From assembly GCF_009650765.1 (NCBI RefSeq), contig NZ_CP045740.1, positions 6,176,001-6,240,000 of the forward strand: a stretch of DNA of 64,000 nucleotides, given 5' to 3'. A program made the translations under genes and the position numbers. The first letter of the stretch is position 1, and each line of letters opens with the position of its first letter. Source of the DNA: Streptomyces sp. SUK 48. GTDB lineage: Bacteria; Actinomycetota; Actinomycetes; Streptomycetales; Streptomycetaceae. The notes under the pieces are model-generated. The model was not told the DNA's origin. It was given only the letters and a program-made list of their open reading frames with translations, and did not search any database. Below are positions 25,856-34,669 of the stretch, piece by piece.

Positions 25856-27019
25856 GTGAAGGCCGCCGCGTTCGTCTACCCCTGGGACGTCAACGGGGAC
25901 CCGGACGCCCCCGCCCGCATCGCCGGGCTCGGCGTCGAGCAGGTGACCCTCGCCGCCGCCTACCACTCGGTCCGCGCCCTGACCCCGCGCCACCCCCGTC
26001 ACCGCATCGTCACCGCCGAGCACGCGGCCGTCCTCTATCCGCCGGGCGGCCACTGGAGCGGCCGTGTCCCGCGCCCGTACCCGGCCGGCCGCTGGGCCCC
26101 CGGTGACGCCCACGGCGAGGCGGCGCGGGCGCTCGCCGGCGCCGGTCTCGCGGTGCACACCTGGGTGGTCCTCGCGCACAACTCCCGCCTGGGCGCGGAG
26201 CATCCGGGCACCTCCGTCGTCAACGCCTACGGCGACCGCTACCCCTGGGCGCCCTGCATCGCCCAGGAGGCCACCCGCGCCTATCTCACCGACCTCGCCG
26301 CCGAGGCCGCCGTCCGCCCCGGCGCGCAGGGCACCGAACTGGAGTCCCTCGGCTGGTACGGGCTGCCGCATCTGCACGCCCACGACAAGATCTCCGGTGT
26401 GCCCCTCGGCGAGGCGGGGGAGTACCTGATGTCCCTCTGCTTCTGTCCCTCCTGCCGCAGGGGCTACGGCGGGCAGGGCCTGGACGCCGAGGAACTGGCC
26501 GCGGCCGTGCGGGCCGCCCTGGAGCCGCTGTGGCGGGGCGCGGCGGCCGACCGGGGCCTGCCGATGGTGGCCGAACTGCTCGGCGAGGAGTGGGCCGCCG
26601 CCGTCCGGGCCTGGCGGGACGGGACCGCCCGCGGCCTCCAGGAGGAGGCCGTGGCCGCCGTGCGCGCCGCCGCGCCCGCCGGGTTCCAGGTCCTGCTGCA
26701 CGCCGACCCCGTCCCCGAGCACTGCGGCGCGAACGCGGGCACCGACCCCGCCCACATCCTCTCCGTGGCCGACGGTGTCGTGGTCCCCTGCGCCACGGGC
26801 ACCTCCCTGCTGGCGCCCTTCGCGGCGCACGCGGGCGAGCGGACCGTGCTGGCCGCCAACTTCACCGTCGTCTCCCAGATGGGCGGCAGCCCCCGCACCC
26901 TCGCGGCGGACGCGGCCCGCGCCCGGGCGGCCGGTGCCACCGAACTGCGGCTGTATCACGCCGGGTTGGCGTCGGACGGGGACCTCGCGGCGGTGCGCGA
27001 GGCGCTGGCGGCGCGCTGA
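25856..27019 (+). CDS. Conserved protein, possibly a glycosidase-like TIM barrel
   Basis: A 387-aa soluble protein starting at GTG 25856 (MKAAAFVYPWDVNGDPD). It shows alternating strand/helix character of a TIM barrel. Conserved-looking segments are YPWAPCIAQEATRAYL, ELESLGWYGLPHLHAHDK with clustered acidic and His residues, LCFCPSCRRGYGG with a Cys pair, and QVLLHADPVPEHCGANAGTD. It resembles uncharacterised proteins distantly related to glycoside hydrolases. It is divergent from the DeoR regulator and polyol transporter operon, so a role in the same sugar catabolism is plausible but inferred. Confidence 0.7.
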   Translation: MKAAAFVYPWDVNGDPDAPARIAGLGVEQVTLAAAYHSVRALTPRHPRHRIVTAEHAAVLYPPGGHWSGRVPRPYPAGRWAPGDAHGEAARALAGAGLAVHTWVVLAHNSRLGAEHPGTSVVNAYGDRYPWAPCIAQEATRAYLTDLAAEAAVRPGAQGTELESLGWYGLPHLHAHDKISGVPLGEAGEYLMSLCFCPSCRRGYGGQGLDAEELAAAVRAALEPLWRGAAADRGLPMVAELLGEEWAAAVRAWRDGTARGLQEEAVAAVRAAAPAGFQVLLHADPVPEHCGANAGTDPAHILSVADGVVVPCATGTSLLAPFAAHAGERTVLAANFTVVSQMGGSPRTLAADAARARAAGATELRLYHAGLASDGDLAAVREALAAR

Positions 27020-27137
27020 CGCGGCGGGGCCGCGGTCGCAGGCGCCTCACGCCGCGCCGCCGGACCCGCGCGGGCGGGGTGGACCTGTCCGGCGCGGTCG
27101 CGGGCGGGTAACACGGCTTGATGCCCGAATTCCCTTA

Positions 27138-27156
27138 CCGGAACACAGAGTTCCGG
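27138..27156 (+). repeat. 7-bp inverted repeat CCGGAAC-N5-GTTCCGG
   Basis: CCGGAAC (27138-27144) and GTTCCGG (27150-27156) flank ACAGA. It lies in the 268-bp gap before the acid phosphatase gene. No T-run follows, so it could be an operator or a weak transcript end of the preceding gene. Nothing else was recognised in the gap 27020-27287. Confidence 0.4.
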
Positions 27157-27287
27157 CAGGGCGCTCGGACATGGCCGGAAAAAGACGTCCGTATCGATCG
27201 GGTAACAGCCCTCGCGTCACCGCTTGTTATGCGCGTAGACAATCCGTGACCTGGTCACTCACTCTAGCCACCAGATCCGGAGAATCC

Positions 27288-28085
27288 ATGCGGAAGTCCC
27301 TCAGAGCGGCCGCCGCCGGCGCCGCCTGCGTCGTCGCCGGTGCCGCCCTGTACGGCGCGGGCGCGGCCACCGCCGGTCAGTCGACGGCCAACTCGACCCA
27401 CGAGCCCTACAACATCGGGCTCCTGACGAAGGACATCGACACCTACTACGGCACCACCGCCGACAGCAACGGCGTCTACCAGGCGTCGCCGACCAGCCCG
27501 TACGCCAAGGACCTGGCGCGGATCGACGCGGACGCCAAGAAGTACATCGACCGGGCCGCCCGGAGCTCGCGCGCGCACCACCAGAAGCCCGCCGTCATGT
27601 TCGACATCGACGACACGGTGCTGCTGAGCCTCGACTACGAGAAGCGCAACAACTACGGCTACAACTCGGCCACCTGGAACGACTACGTCAACCAGGCCGG
27701 CCGCCCCGCCGTCTTCGGCAGCCCCGAGCTGATCCGGTACGCCCAGTCCAAGGGCGTCACGGTCTTCTACAACTCGGGTCTCACCGAGGCGCAGCGCGGT
27801 GCCGCGGTCGCCAACCTGAAGAAGGTCGGCGCCGACGTCAACCTGGACGCGGACCACATGTTCCTCAAGGACCCGGCCAACCCGCCGGCGTACCTCCAGG
27901 ACTGCGCCACCCCGGGTGCCTGGAAGTGCACGACCGTCCAGTACAAGGCCGGTACCCGCGAGCACGTCGAGGACGACCTCGGCTACCGGATCATCGCGGA
28001 CTTCGGCGACCAGTACTCGGACCTGGACGGCGGCTACTCCGGCCGTACGTACAAGCTGCCGAACCCGACGTACTTCGTCTCCTGA
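27288..28085 (+). CDS. Secreted HAD-family acid phosphatase
   Basis: A 265-aa exported protein. Residues 1-30 are a signal peptide ending in ATAG. The HAD catalytic motif is FDIDDTVLLS (DxDxT) at about residues 105-114. Motif II is FYNSGLTEAQR, and the acidic motif lies near the C-terminus (IIADFGDQYSDLDGGY). This is the class B/class III acid phosphatase pattern, related to plant storage-protein phosphatases. It would free phosphate from phosphomonoesters outside the cell. GGAGA lies 5 nt before the ATG. Confidence 0.92.
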   Translation: MRKSLRAAAAGAACVVAGAALYGAGAATAGQSTANSTHEPYNIGLLTKDIDTYYGTTADSNGVYQASPTSPYAKDLARIDADAKKYIDRAARSSRAHHQKPAVMFDIDDTVLLSLDYEKRNNYGYNSATWNDYVNQAGRPAVFGSPELIRYAQSKGVTVFYNSGLTEAQRGAAVANLKKVGADVNLDADHMFLKDPANPPAYLQDCATPGAWKCTTVQYKAGTREHVEDDLGYRIIADFGDQYSDLDGGYSGRTYKLPNPTYFVS

Positions 28086-28130
28086 GGTCCCCCGGGCCTC
28101 CGTCCGGGGCCCGGTAGGGCCCGCTGACGC

Positions 28131-28182
28131 CCGCGCCCCCGCCACCGGCCGCCGCATGGACGGCGCCGTGGCGGGGGCGCGG
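28131..28182. terminator. Bidirectional terminator between acid phosphatase and PBP genes
   Basis: A perfect 15-bp stem pairs 28131-28145 with 28168-28182 around a 22-nt loop. It lies between two convergent genes, 46 nt after one stop and 35 nt after the other. Confidence 0.85.
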
Positions 28183-28216
28183 CGGTTCTCGCCGGCGGCC
28201 GGTGCCTCTGTCTGCC

Positions 28217-29674
28217 CTACTTCTTCAGCGCCGCCGCCATCATGGCCCGCGCCACCGGCGCCGCCAGCCCGTTGCCGCTGACCTCCGAGCGCGCCGCGTC
28301 CGACTGCTCGACCATCACCGCGACGGCCACCTCCTTGCCGGTGCTGTCGGACTTGCCGAACGAGGTGAACCAGGCGTACGGCGTCTTGCTGTTGTTCTCG
28401 CCGTGCTGCGCGGTACCGGTCTTGCCGCCGACGGTCACGCCGTCGATCAGCGCGTTGGTGCCGGTGCCGTCCTTGACCACGGTCTCCATGGCCGACTGGA
28501 GCTGGCTCGCGGTCCGGGAACTGATGATCCGCTTGGTGCCGGTGTCGCCGTCGTCGTCGTGCACCACGTCGCCGCCGCTGTCCACGGTCCGGGACACCAT
28601 GTGCGGCGAGGGCAGCTCACCGCCGTTCGCGATCGCCGCGGACACCATGGCCATCTGGAGCGGGGTCGCGGTGACGTTGTACTGGCCGATGCCGGTCAGC
28701 CCGGTCGACGACTTGTCCATGTCCTTCGGATAGACGCTGGGGTAGGCGCGCACCGGCACGTCCTGGTGGTCGTCGTTGAAGCCGTACTTCTCCGCCATGG
28801 CCCGCACCTTGTCCTGGCCGAGGTCGACGGCCATCTTGGCGAAGACGTTGTTGCAGGAGTACTGGAGCGCCACCCGGATCGGGGCGTTGCGGCACGGCGC
28901 CGAGCGGTTCTCGTTGGCCAGGTCGGTCACCGTGCCCGGCAGCCGGTACGGATCGGGGCTGTCGGTGTGCTGGTCGACGTTCTTGTACAGCCCGCTCTCC
29001 AGCGCGGCCGAGGCCACGACCAGCTTGAACGTCGAACCGGGCGGCAGCGGCTGGCGCAGCGCGCGGTTGTTCATCGGCTTGTCCGGGTCCGCGTTGAGCC
29101 GCTTCCAGGCGCCGCCCGCCGTGTTGGCGTCGGTGAGCTGCGAGGGGTCGTACGACGGCGTCGACACGGCGGCCAGGATGCGGCCGGTCTTCGGGTCGAT
29201 GGCGACGGCCCCGCCCTTCTTGTCGCCGAGCGCGTCGTAGGCGGCCTTCTGCACCGCCGGGTCGATGGTGGTGACCACGTCGCCGGGGTCGGCCCGCTCA
29301 CCGGTGAGGGTGTCCATGATCGTCTTCAGGCCCGGGTCCGTGCCGTTGAGCAGATCGGTGTAGATGCCCTCCAGCTGCGTGGGCGCGTACGCCTGCGAGG
29401 CGTAGCCGGTCACCGCCGCGTACAGCTTGCCGTTCTTGTACGTGCGCTTGTAGGCGAGGTCGCCTCCCTTGGTCCGGGCCGAGCCGGTGACGGCGTTTCC
29501 GGCCACGATGATGTTCCCGAGCGGCTGCGAGTAGGTCGCGATCGCGTTGCGCCGGTTGTTCGTGTCGTCCGCGAGGGCCTGTCCGTCGTAGAACTGCACC
29601 CAGGTCGCCCTGACCAGCAGGGCGACCACGAGCAGCAGCGAGAAGACGGACGCTCGCCTGATCGTCTTGTTCAT
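28217..29674 (-). CDS. Penicillin-binding protein, transpeptidase (class B type)
   Basis: A 485-aa membrane-anchored transpeptidase. One transmembrane helix is at about residues 8-25. A dimerisation domain follows, then the penicillin-binding domain with all three active-site motifs: S214-T-F-K217, S273-C-N275 and K418-T-G420. It cross-links peptidoglycan and resembles mycobacterial/streptomycete PbpA. No ftsW/rodA partner is adjacent here. The start at 29674 (MNKTIRRAS) fits the family; an ATG three codons upstream at 29683 arises from a 9-bp duplication (GGGATGAAC twice). Confidence 0.92.
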   Translation of the reverse strand: MNKTIRRASVFSLLLVVALLVRATWVQFYDGQALADDTNNRRNAIATYSQPLGNIIVAGNAVTGSARTKGGDLAYKRTYKNGKLYAAVTGYASQAYAPTQLEGIYTDLLNGTDPGLKTIMDTLTGERADPGDVVTTIDPAVQKAAYDALGDKKGGAVAIDPKTGRILAAVSTPSYDPSQLTDANTAGGAWKRLNADPDKPMNNRALRQPLPPGSTFKLVVASAALESGLYKNVDQHTDSPDPYRLPGTVTDLANENRSAPCRNAPIRVALQYSCNNVFAKMAVDLGQDKVRAMAEKYGFNDDHQDVPVRAYPSVYPKDMDKSSTGLTGIGQYNVTATPLQMAMVSAAIANGGELPSPHMVSRTVDSGGDVVHDDDGDTGTKRIISSRTASQLQSAMETVVKDGTGTNALIDGVTVGGKTGTAQHGENNSKTPYAWFTSFGKSDSTGKEVAVAVMVEQSDAARSEVSGNGLAAPVARAMMAAALKK

Positions 29675-29774
29675 CCCGTTCATCCCGCACGGAAGACGTC
29701 CGGGGAGGGCATGAACGTTCCCTCGCGCCGGGAATTCTCATGTCCCGTTCATCCCGAGCGCCCCCGTTCATCCC
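29669..29774 (+). repeat. Four copies of GTTCATCCC around the PBP start
   Basis: Exact copies of GTTCATCCC lie at 29669, 29678, 29747 and 29766, so GGGATGAAC on the PBP strand. The first two are directly adjacent and duplicate the PBP start codon. The other two lie upstream with a 19-nt period. GTTCATCC resembles half of a PhoP repeat unit, but spacing does not match. Confidence 0.7.
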
Positions 29775-29792
29775 GTACTCATCCGTCCGGTA

Positions 29793-30278
29793 TCAGCTGT
29801 CCGGGGCTCCCGCGTCCAGGATCAGCACGACCTCCTCGATCTCCTCGCCCCGGCCGTTGGCGAAGCCCCGGGCCTGGACGGACTCGCGGAAGCCGCACTT
29901 GGCCAGGACCCGCAGCGAGGCGGTGTTGTCGGCCGCCGCCCGCGCGTAGAGCGGGCGCTCGGGGACCTCGGCGAGCAGGGCGCGCAGCGCGGCCGTCGCC
30001 ACGCCCCGGCCCCAGTAGGCGCGGTCGATCCAGTACGTCACCTCGCGCTCGCCGGGCTCCCCGTAGACCGCCGCGCTGCCGGCCACCCGCCCGTCGGCCA
30101 GCACCGTGCGCAGCACGTCACGGGAGGCGCGGACGCGTTTGAGGCGGGCTTCGAAGGCGTCCCGGTCGGTCGGGTCCTGAGGGCCGAAGGCGGCCATCCG
30201 CAGGGCCACCGGGTCGGTCATCTGCCGGAAGAACACCGGCAGATCCTCGTCGTGGACGCTCCGCAGCGCGATCTTCAT
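29793..30278 (-). CDS. GNAT-family N-acetyltransferase
   Basis: A 161-aa GNAT acetyltransferase. The N-terminus is ALRSVHDEDLPVFFRQMTDP. The acetyl-CoA-binding motif A is YWIDRAYWGRGVATAALRALL at about residues 82-102, and NTASLRVLAKCGFRES is the C-terminal motif B. This looks like the RimJ/RimL subtype that acetylates small amines or protein N-termini; the acceptor is unknown. ATG at 30278 is chosen; no strong ribosome site is visible. Confidence 0.88.
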   Translation of the reverse strand: MKIALRSVHDEDLPVFFRQMTDPVALRMAAFGPQDPTDRDAFEARLKRVRASRDVLRTVLADGRVAGSAAVYGEPGEREVTYWIDRAYWGRGVATAALRALLAEVPERPLYARAAADNTASLRVLAKCGFRESVQARGFANGRGEEIEEVVLILDAGAPDS

Positions 30279-30410
30279 GGGGCCCGAGACTACGGCGGCG
30301 GGACCGTCACGCCGGTCCGCGCCGCGCGCACGGCCCCGGGCGGCGTCCCGGTCCGGTGCGCGCCCCCGGTCCGCGCCCGGCCCCCGGCGCGCCCAGAGCC
30401 CGCGCGTCGC

Positions 30411-30720
30411 CAGGGCCAGCCGGTCGCGGGCCCCGGACAGCGCGTCCTCGGCCGTCCGCTCATGGGCGGGGGTCGGCCGGGCCACCGGCACCGAGCAGCT
30501 GACCGCGTCCCGGGGCCGGGGTGCGGTACGGCAGGGCCACGCCGAAGCAGCGCAGCCCCGCCGTGTTCTCCTCGCGGTCGAGCGCGAAGCCCCGCTCCCG
30601 CGCCCCGATGCCGTACCGCGTGCCCGTCGCGTCCGCAGGCTGGGCGTGGGGTGGCCGAGGGTCTTCTGCACGGCCGCGAGGGAGTGCAGGCCGGGGCGGC
30701 CGGCGTTCAGCGGAGAGGAA
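30411..30720 (-). pseudogene. Remnant of an IclR-family regulator, frameshifted
   Basis: On the minus strand, one frame reads LHSLAAVQKTLG and another reads GIGARERGFALDREENTAGLRC and then PYRTP (about 30612-30517). The reading shifts to a second frame with DAVSCSVPVARPTPAHERTAEDAL (30509-30411). Together they match the C-terminal effector domain of IclR regulators (RERGFAxDxEEN-xGxRC...). At least one frameshift occurs near 30510 in a CCGGGG-rich run, and the DNA-binding N-terminus is missing. It is a decayed gene between two GNAT genes. Confidence 0.65.
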
Positions 30721-30760
30721 GGCCCGGAACCGGCGGCACGGACGCGGCGTCCTCCCTCCC

Positions 30761-31273
30761 ATGATCAGTGAACCCGCGAGCACCCTGGAGATCCGCGCCG
30801 CGCTGCCCGCCGAGGCCGAGGTCATCGCCGCACTGCACCTGCGCGCGCGCTCGACGTACTACCCGGACGGTGTCCCGCAGGCGGAGGTCGACTGGACGCA
30901 GGCGTGGCGGGGCTCCATCGAGCGGCCCGACGGGCGGGTGCTGTGCGCCGTCCGGGAGGGCCGGCTCGCCGGGGTCGCCTCCTTCCGGACCCCCGACGGA
31001 GCCGGCCCGGACACCGTCAAGCTGTTCCAGTTCCATGTGGACCCCGACCGCTGGCGGGGCGGCATCGGTACGGCCCTGCACGCCGCCTGCGCGGAGCGGT
31101 GGCGGGCGGCCGGGCGGCGCACGGCCGTGCTCGACGTGCACGTGGACAACCTGCGGGCCCAGGCTTTCTACGCCCGGCAGGGCTGGGTGCCGGACCCGGA
31201 GAACCCGCCCGCGGCGGGGGACCACCACCTGTTTCTGCGGTACGCGGTGGGTCCGGGGGCGCCGGGGGAATGA
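30761..31273 (+). CDS. GNAT-family N-acetyltransferase
   Basis: A 170-aa GNAT enzyme. It opens with LEIRAALPAEAEVIAALHLRARSTYY. The acetyl-CoA motif A is FHVDPDRWRGGIGTALHAAC at about residues 87-106. The C-terminal motif B, VDNLRAQAFYARQGWVPD, is typical. A TTT-free GC region with CCTCCC precedes the ATG, so translation initiation is unclear. Substrate unknown. It is next to a decayed IclR regulator gene rather than an obvious pathway. Confidence 0.87.
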   Translation: MISEPASTLEIRAALPAEAEVIAALHLRARSTYYPDGVPQAEVDWTQAWRGSIERPDGRVLCAVREGRLAGVASFRTPDGAGPDTVKLFQFHVDPDRWRGGIGTALHAACAERWRAAGRRTAVLDVHVDNLRAQAFYARQGWVPDPENPPAAGDHHLFLRYAVGPGAPGE

Positions 31274-31348
31274 CCGGCGGCATTTGAACGTTCACGTACT
31301 CGGCGGAGATCGCCTCCGTACCCGTACGACCTGGAAAGAGCCGAAGAC

Positions 31349-32068
31349 ATGCGCGTCGAGATCTGGAGCGACATCGCCTGCCCCTGGTGCTATGTGGGCA
31401 AGGCCCGCTTCGAGAAGGCGCTCGCCGCCTTCCCGCACCGCGAGGACGTCGAGGTGGTGCACCGCTCCTTCGAGCTGGACCCCGGCCGCGCCAAGGGCGA
31501 TGTCGAGTCCGTGCTCACCATGCTGACCAGGAAGTACGGCATGAGCGAGGCACAGGCCGAGGCCGGGGAGGACAACCTGGGCGCCCAGGCCGCCGCCGAG
31601 GGCCTGGACTACCGCACCCGGGGCCGCGACCACGGCAACACCTTCGACATGCACCGCCTGCTGCACCTGGCCAAGGAGCGCGGCCGGCAGGACGAGCTGA
31701 TCCAGGCCCTGTACCGGGCCAACTTCGCCGAGGAGCGGTCCGTCTTCAGCGAGGGCGACGAGCGGCTGGCCGAGCTGGCCACCGGAGCCGGGCTCGACGC
31801 GGCCGAGGTGCGCGCCGTGCTCGCCGACCCGCAGGCGTACGCCGACGCGGTGCGCGAGGACGAGCGCGAGGCCGCCGAGCTGGGCGCGAACGGAGTCCCC
31901 TTCTTCGTGCTCGACCGCAAGTACGGCGTCTCCGGCGCCCAGCCCGCCGAGGTCTTCACCCAGGCGCTCGGCCAGGCATGGGACGAGCGCGCCCCGCTGA
32001 AGCTGGTCGACCAGGGCGACGCCGACGCCTGCGGGCCGGACGGCTGCGCGGTGCCGCCGAGGGGCTGA
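31349..32068 (+). CDS. DsbA-family oxidoreductase (FrnE-like)
   Basis: A 239-aa cytoplasmic thioredoxin-fold protein of the DsbA superfamily. The active site C11-P-W-C14 lies directly after the first strand (VEIWSDIACPWC). The conserved cis-proline segment is NGVPFFVLDRKYGVSGAQP. FrnE-type proteins act as disulfide isomerases or in polyketide pathways. No signal peptide is present. GAAAGAG precedes the ATG. The role is inferred from family only. Confidence 0.92.
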   Translation: MRVEIWSDIACPWCYVGKARFEKALAAFPHREDVEVVHRSFELDPGRAKGDVESVLTMLTRKYGMSEAQAEAGEDNLGAQAAAEGLDYRTRGRDHGNTFDMHRLLHLAKERGRQDELIQALYRANFAEERSVFSEGDERLAELATGAGLDAAEVRAVLADPQAYADAVREDEREAAELGANGVPFFVLDRKYGVSGAQPAEVFTQALGQAWDERAPLKLVDQGDADACGPDGCAVPPRG

Positions 32069-32178
32069 CCGCGCGGGACGCGAACCCGCAGGCCGGCGCG
32101 GTCGTATAAGAAAACCTTGGTGCGTCCCTGTGACAACACGCGATGGACGGGGACCCCGCCGACCCGCACAGTGGGCTC

Positions 32179-33231
32179 ATGGAGACCTTCGAGAGCCTCG
32201 TCCGCGCCGAGTTCCGCCCGGAGAACACCTATCTGAACACCGCGACCAGTGGCCTGCTCCCGGCCCGCACCCTCACCGCGCTCCAGGAGGCGATGGCGAT
32301 CCGGGCCGAGGGGCGGCCGCTGGACCCGCTGTTCGAGGACGTCGAGCGCGCCCGCGCCGCCTTCGCCCGGCTGGCCGGGGTCCCGGCGAGCCGGGTCGCG
32401 GCCGGCCCCTCGGTCGCCGCGCAGACCGGCCTGATCGCGGCCTCGCTGCCCGCCGGCGCCGAAGTCCTCACCGCCGAGGACGACTTCACCTCCGTGGTGA
32501 ACCCCTTCCATGTGCGCGGCGACCTCAAGGTGCGCGCCGTGCCGCTGGAGCGGCTCGCCGAGTCGGTGCGTCCCGGGACCGCGCTGGTCGCGGTCAGCGC
32601 CGCGCAGTCCGCCGACGGCCGGGTCGCCGACCTGGCCGCCCTGCGCGCGGCGGCCCGCACCCATGGCGCGCGCACCTATGTCGACTTCTCCCAGGCCGCC
32701 GGCTGGCTGCCGATCGACGCGGACGGCTACGACTACACCGTCACCACCACCTTCAAGTGGCTGCTCGGCCCGCACGGCGCCGCCTTCCTCGTCGTACCCG
32801 AGGACCTCGGCGGGCTGACCCCGCTGCTCGCGGGCTGGGTCGCGGCCGAGGACCCCTGGCGCAGCTGCTACGGCCCGGTCGCCGAACTCGCGCGCTCCGC
32901 ACGCCGGTTCGACGTCAGCCCCGGCCTGTTCACCTACAGCGGGGTGTACTCCTCGCTCACCCTGATCGAGGAGCTGGGCGTGGCCGCCGTGCACGCGCAC
33001 GACCTGGCGCTCGCCGACCGCTTCACCAAGGGGCTCGCCCGGCTGGGGCACGAGCCGCTGCCCGCGCCCGGCTCGGCGATCGTCTCGGTGCCCGGACTCG
33101 GCGCGCGGCAGGCCGAGTTGAGCCGCGCGGGTATCCAGGTGTCCGACCGGGCGGGCAATCTGCGGGCGTCCTTCCACCTCTACAACACGGCGGCGGACGT
33201 GGACCGGCTGCTCGACGCGCTGGCCGGCTGA
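32179..33231 (+). CDS. Class V aminotransferase (pyridoxal phosphate-dependent)
   Basis: A 350-aa fold-type I PLP enzyme. The PLP-binding lysine is K193 in TTTFKWLLGPHG. YVDFSQAAGWLPID holds the aspartate that contacts the cofactor ring nitrogen. The N-terminus NTYLNTATSGLLP resembles isopenicillin N epimerase/EgtE-like members. Two starts are possible: ATG 32143 adds 12 residues, but ATG 32179 (METFESLVRAEF) fits the fold better. GGTCGTATAAGA at about 32099-32110 may contain a -10 box. The substrate is unknown. Confidence 0.87.
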   Translation: METFESLVRAEFRPENTYLNTATSGLLPARTLTALQEAMAIRAEGRPLDPLFEDVERARAAFARLAGVPASRVAAGPSVAAQTGLIAASLPAGAEVLTAEDDFTSVVNPFHVRGDLKVRAVPLERLAESVRPGTALVAVSAAQSADGRVADLAALRAAARTHGARTYVDFSQAAGWLPIDADGYDYTVTTTFKWLLGPHGAAFLVVPEDLGGLTPLLAGWVAAEDPWRSCYGPVAELARSARRFDVSPGLFTYSGVYSSLTLIEELGVAAVHAHDLALADRFTKGLARLGHEPLPAPGSAIVSVPGLGARQAELSRAGIQVSDRAGNLRASFHLYNTAADVDRLLDALAG

Positions 33232-33247
33232 CACCGTCCGGACATGA

Positions 33248-33291
33248 CCGGGCCGGGGCCTCCCGTCCCACACGTGGAGGCCCCGGCCCGG
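33248..33291. terminator. Terminator between the aminotransferase gene and ectD
   Basis: A perfect 16-bp stem pairs 33248-33263 with 33276-33291 around a 12-nt loop, between convergent genes. It probably ends both transcripts. Confidence 0.87.
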
Positions 33292-33304
33292 TGTCGGAAG
33301 GCGC

Positions 33305-34198
33305 CTACCTCACCGGGGTGAAGTCGCGCGCGCCGATGAACTCCGGCCGGCGCACCGGCGCGGCGAACGGCTCCACGGCCGTGTTCTCCACGCTGTTGAA
33401 CACGATGAAGACGTTGCTGCGCGGGAACGGGGTGATGTTGTCCCCGGAGCCGTGCATGCAGTTGCAGTCGAACCAGGTGGCCGAGCCCGGCTTGCCGGTG
33501 AACAGCTTGATGCCGTGCTCGCCCGCCAGCTCCGTCAGCGCCCCGTCGGAGGGGGTGCCCGCGTCCTGCATCTGGAGCGACTTCTTGTAGTTGTCCTTGG
33601 GTGTCTCGCCCGCGCAGCCCAGGAACGTCCGGTGCGAGCCCGGCATGATCATCAGGCCGCCGTTGGTGTCGTGGTTCTCGGTCAGCGCGATCGAGACGGA
33701 CACCGTGCGCATGTTCGGCAGGCCGTCCTCGGCGTGCCAGGTCTCGAAGTCCGAGTGCCAGTAGAAGCCGCTCGCGCCGAAGCCCGGCTTGACGTTGATC
33801 CGCGACTGGTGGACGTACACGTCCGAGCCGAGGATCTGGCGGGCCCGGCCGACCACGCGCTCGTCCCGCACCAGCCGGGCGAACACCTCGCTGATCCGGT
33901 GCACCTCGAAGACCGACCGGATCTCCTGCGAGGACGGCTCCACGATGGAGCGCTCGTCGAAGCGGATCGCCGGGTCGCTGACCAGCCGGTCCAGCTCCTG
34001 CCGGTAGATCCCGACCTCGTCGGGACCGATCAGCTGGTCGACGGCGAGGAAGCCGTCACGCTCGTACGAGTGGAGCTCGGCCGCCGCGATCGGCCCCGGG
34101 GTGTCCGGAGCGCCCCACAGGACCGGGTCCTGGCGGGGGACGGTCACCTCGGTGGCGCCGCGGGTCGGGTAGAGGTCCTTCACGGTGGCGGTGGTCAT
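33305..34198 (-). CDS. ectD: Ectoine hydroxylase EctD
   Basis: A 297-aa Fe(II)/2-oxoglutarate dioxygenase that converts ectoine to 5-hydroxyectoine. The iron triad is H148, D150 (FYWHSDFETWH) and H249 (NCMHGSGDN). The segment YWHSDFETWHAEDG is an EctD signature. Last gene of ectABCD, 6 nt after ectC, so it is made with the ectoine enzymes. The product is a compatible solute protecting against salt and heat stress. Confidence 0.97.
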   Translation of the reverse strand: MTTATVKDLYPTRGATEVTVPRQDPVLWGAPDTPGPIAAAELHSYERDGFLAVDQLIGPDEVGIYRQELDRLVSDPAIRFDERSIVEPSSQEIRSVFEVHRISEVFARLVRDERVVGRARQILGSDVYVHQSRINVKPGFGASGFYWHSDFETWHAEDGLPNMRTVSVSIALTENHDTNGGLMIMPGSHRTFLGCAGETPKDNYKKSLQMQDAGTPSDGALTELAGEHGIKLFTGKPGSATWFDCNCMHGSGDNITPFPRSNVFIVFNSVENTAVEPFAAPVRRPEFIGARDFTPVR

Positions 34199-34204
34199 GG
34201 TCGC

Positions 34205-34615
34205 TCACACCTCCTCGGGCTCGGGCTCCGTGAGCAGCGGGTAGACGCCGTTCTCGTCGTGGTCCTCCCGTCCGGTGACGGGCGGGTTGAACACGCAGAT
34301 GCAGTGGAAGTCCTCCTTGACACGCAGCGTGTGCCGCTCGTGCCCGTTCAGGAGGTACATGGTGCCGGGCGTGATGGTGTACGTCTGCCCGGTCTCGCGG
34401 TCGGTCAGTTCGGCCTCGCCCTTGGTGCAGACGACGGCCTCGATGTGGTTGGCGTACCACATCTGGGTCTCGGTCCCCGCGTACAGGATGGTCTCGTGCA
34501 CGGAGAAGCCGACCCGCTCCTTGGCCAGAACGATGCGCTTGCTCTCCCAGGTGCCCGACTTCGCCTTGACGTGCCGGTCGGTGCCTTCGATGTCCTTGAA
34601 CGATCGGACGATCAC
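34205..34615 (-). CDS. ectC: L-ectoine synthase EctC
   Basis: A 136-aa cupin-fold enzyme that closes the ring of N-gamma-acetyl-diaminobutyrate to form ectoine. Typical blocks are [18 protein letters not shown], the cupin segment [19 protein letters not shown] and [18 protein letters not shown], containing metal-binding residues. It ends with an acidic tail. GGAGGAA lies just before the start. It is the third gene of ectABCD. Confidence 0.98.
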   Translation of the reverse strand: MIVRSFKDIEGTDRHVKAKSGTWESKRIVLAKERVGFSVHETILYAGTETQMWYANHIEAVVCTKGEAELTDRETGQTYTITPGTMYLLNGHERHTLRVKEDFHCICVFNPPVTGREDHDENGVYPLLTEPEPEEV

Positions 34616-34669
34616 GGTGGTGCTTCCTCCTGGTTGGACGGTGCGGTCAGACGGTGTGGTTCAGGTGGT

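Noticed and set aside
25515..25859. 114-codon ORF upstream of the 387-aa protein gene
   Set aside because: Cys/Arg/Pro-rich translation typical of noncoding GC-rich DNA.
27250..27275. GGTCACTCACT as a PHO box for the acid phosphatase
   Set aside because: Only one unit matches; no adjacent second 11-bp unit was found.
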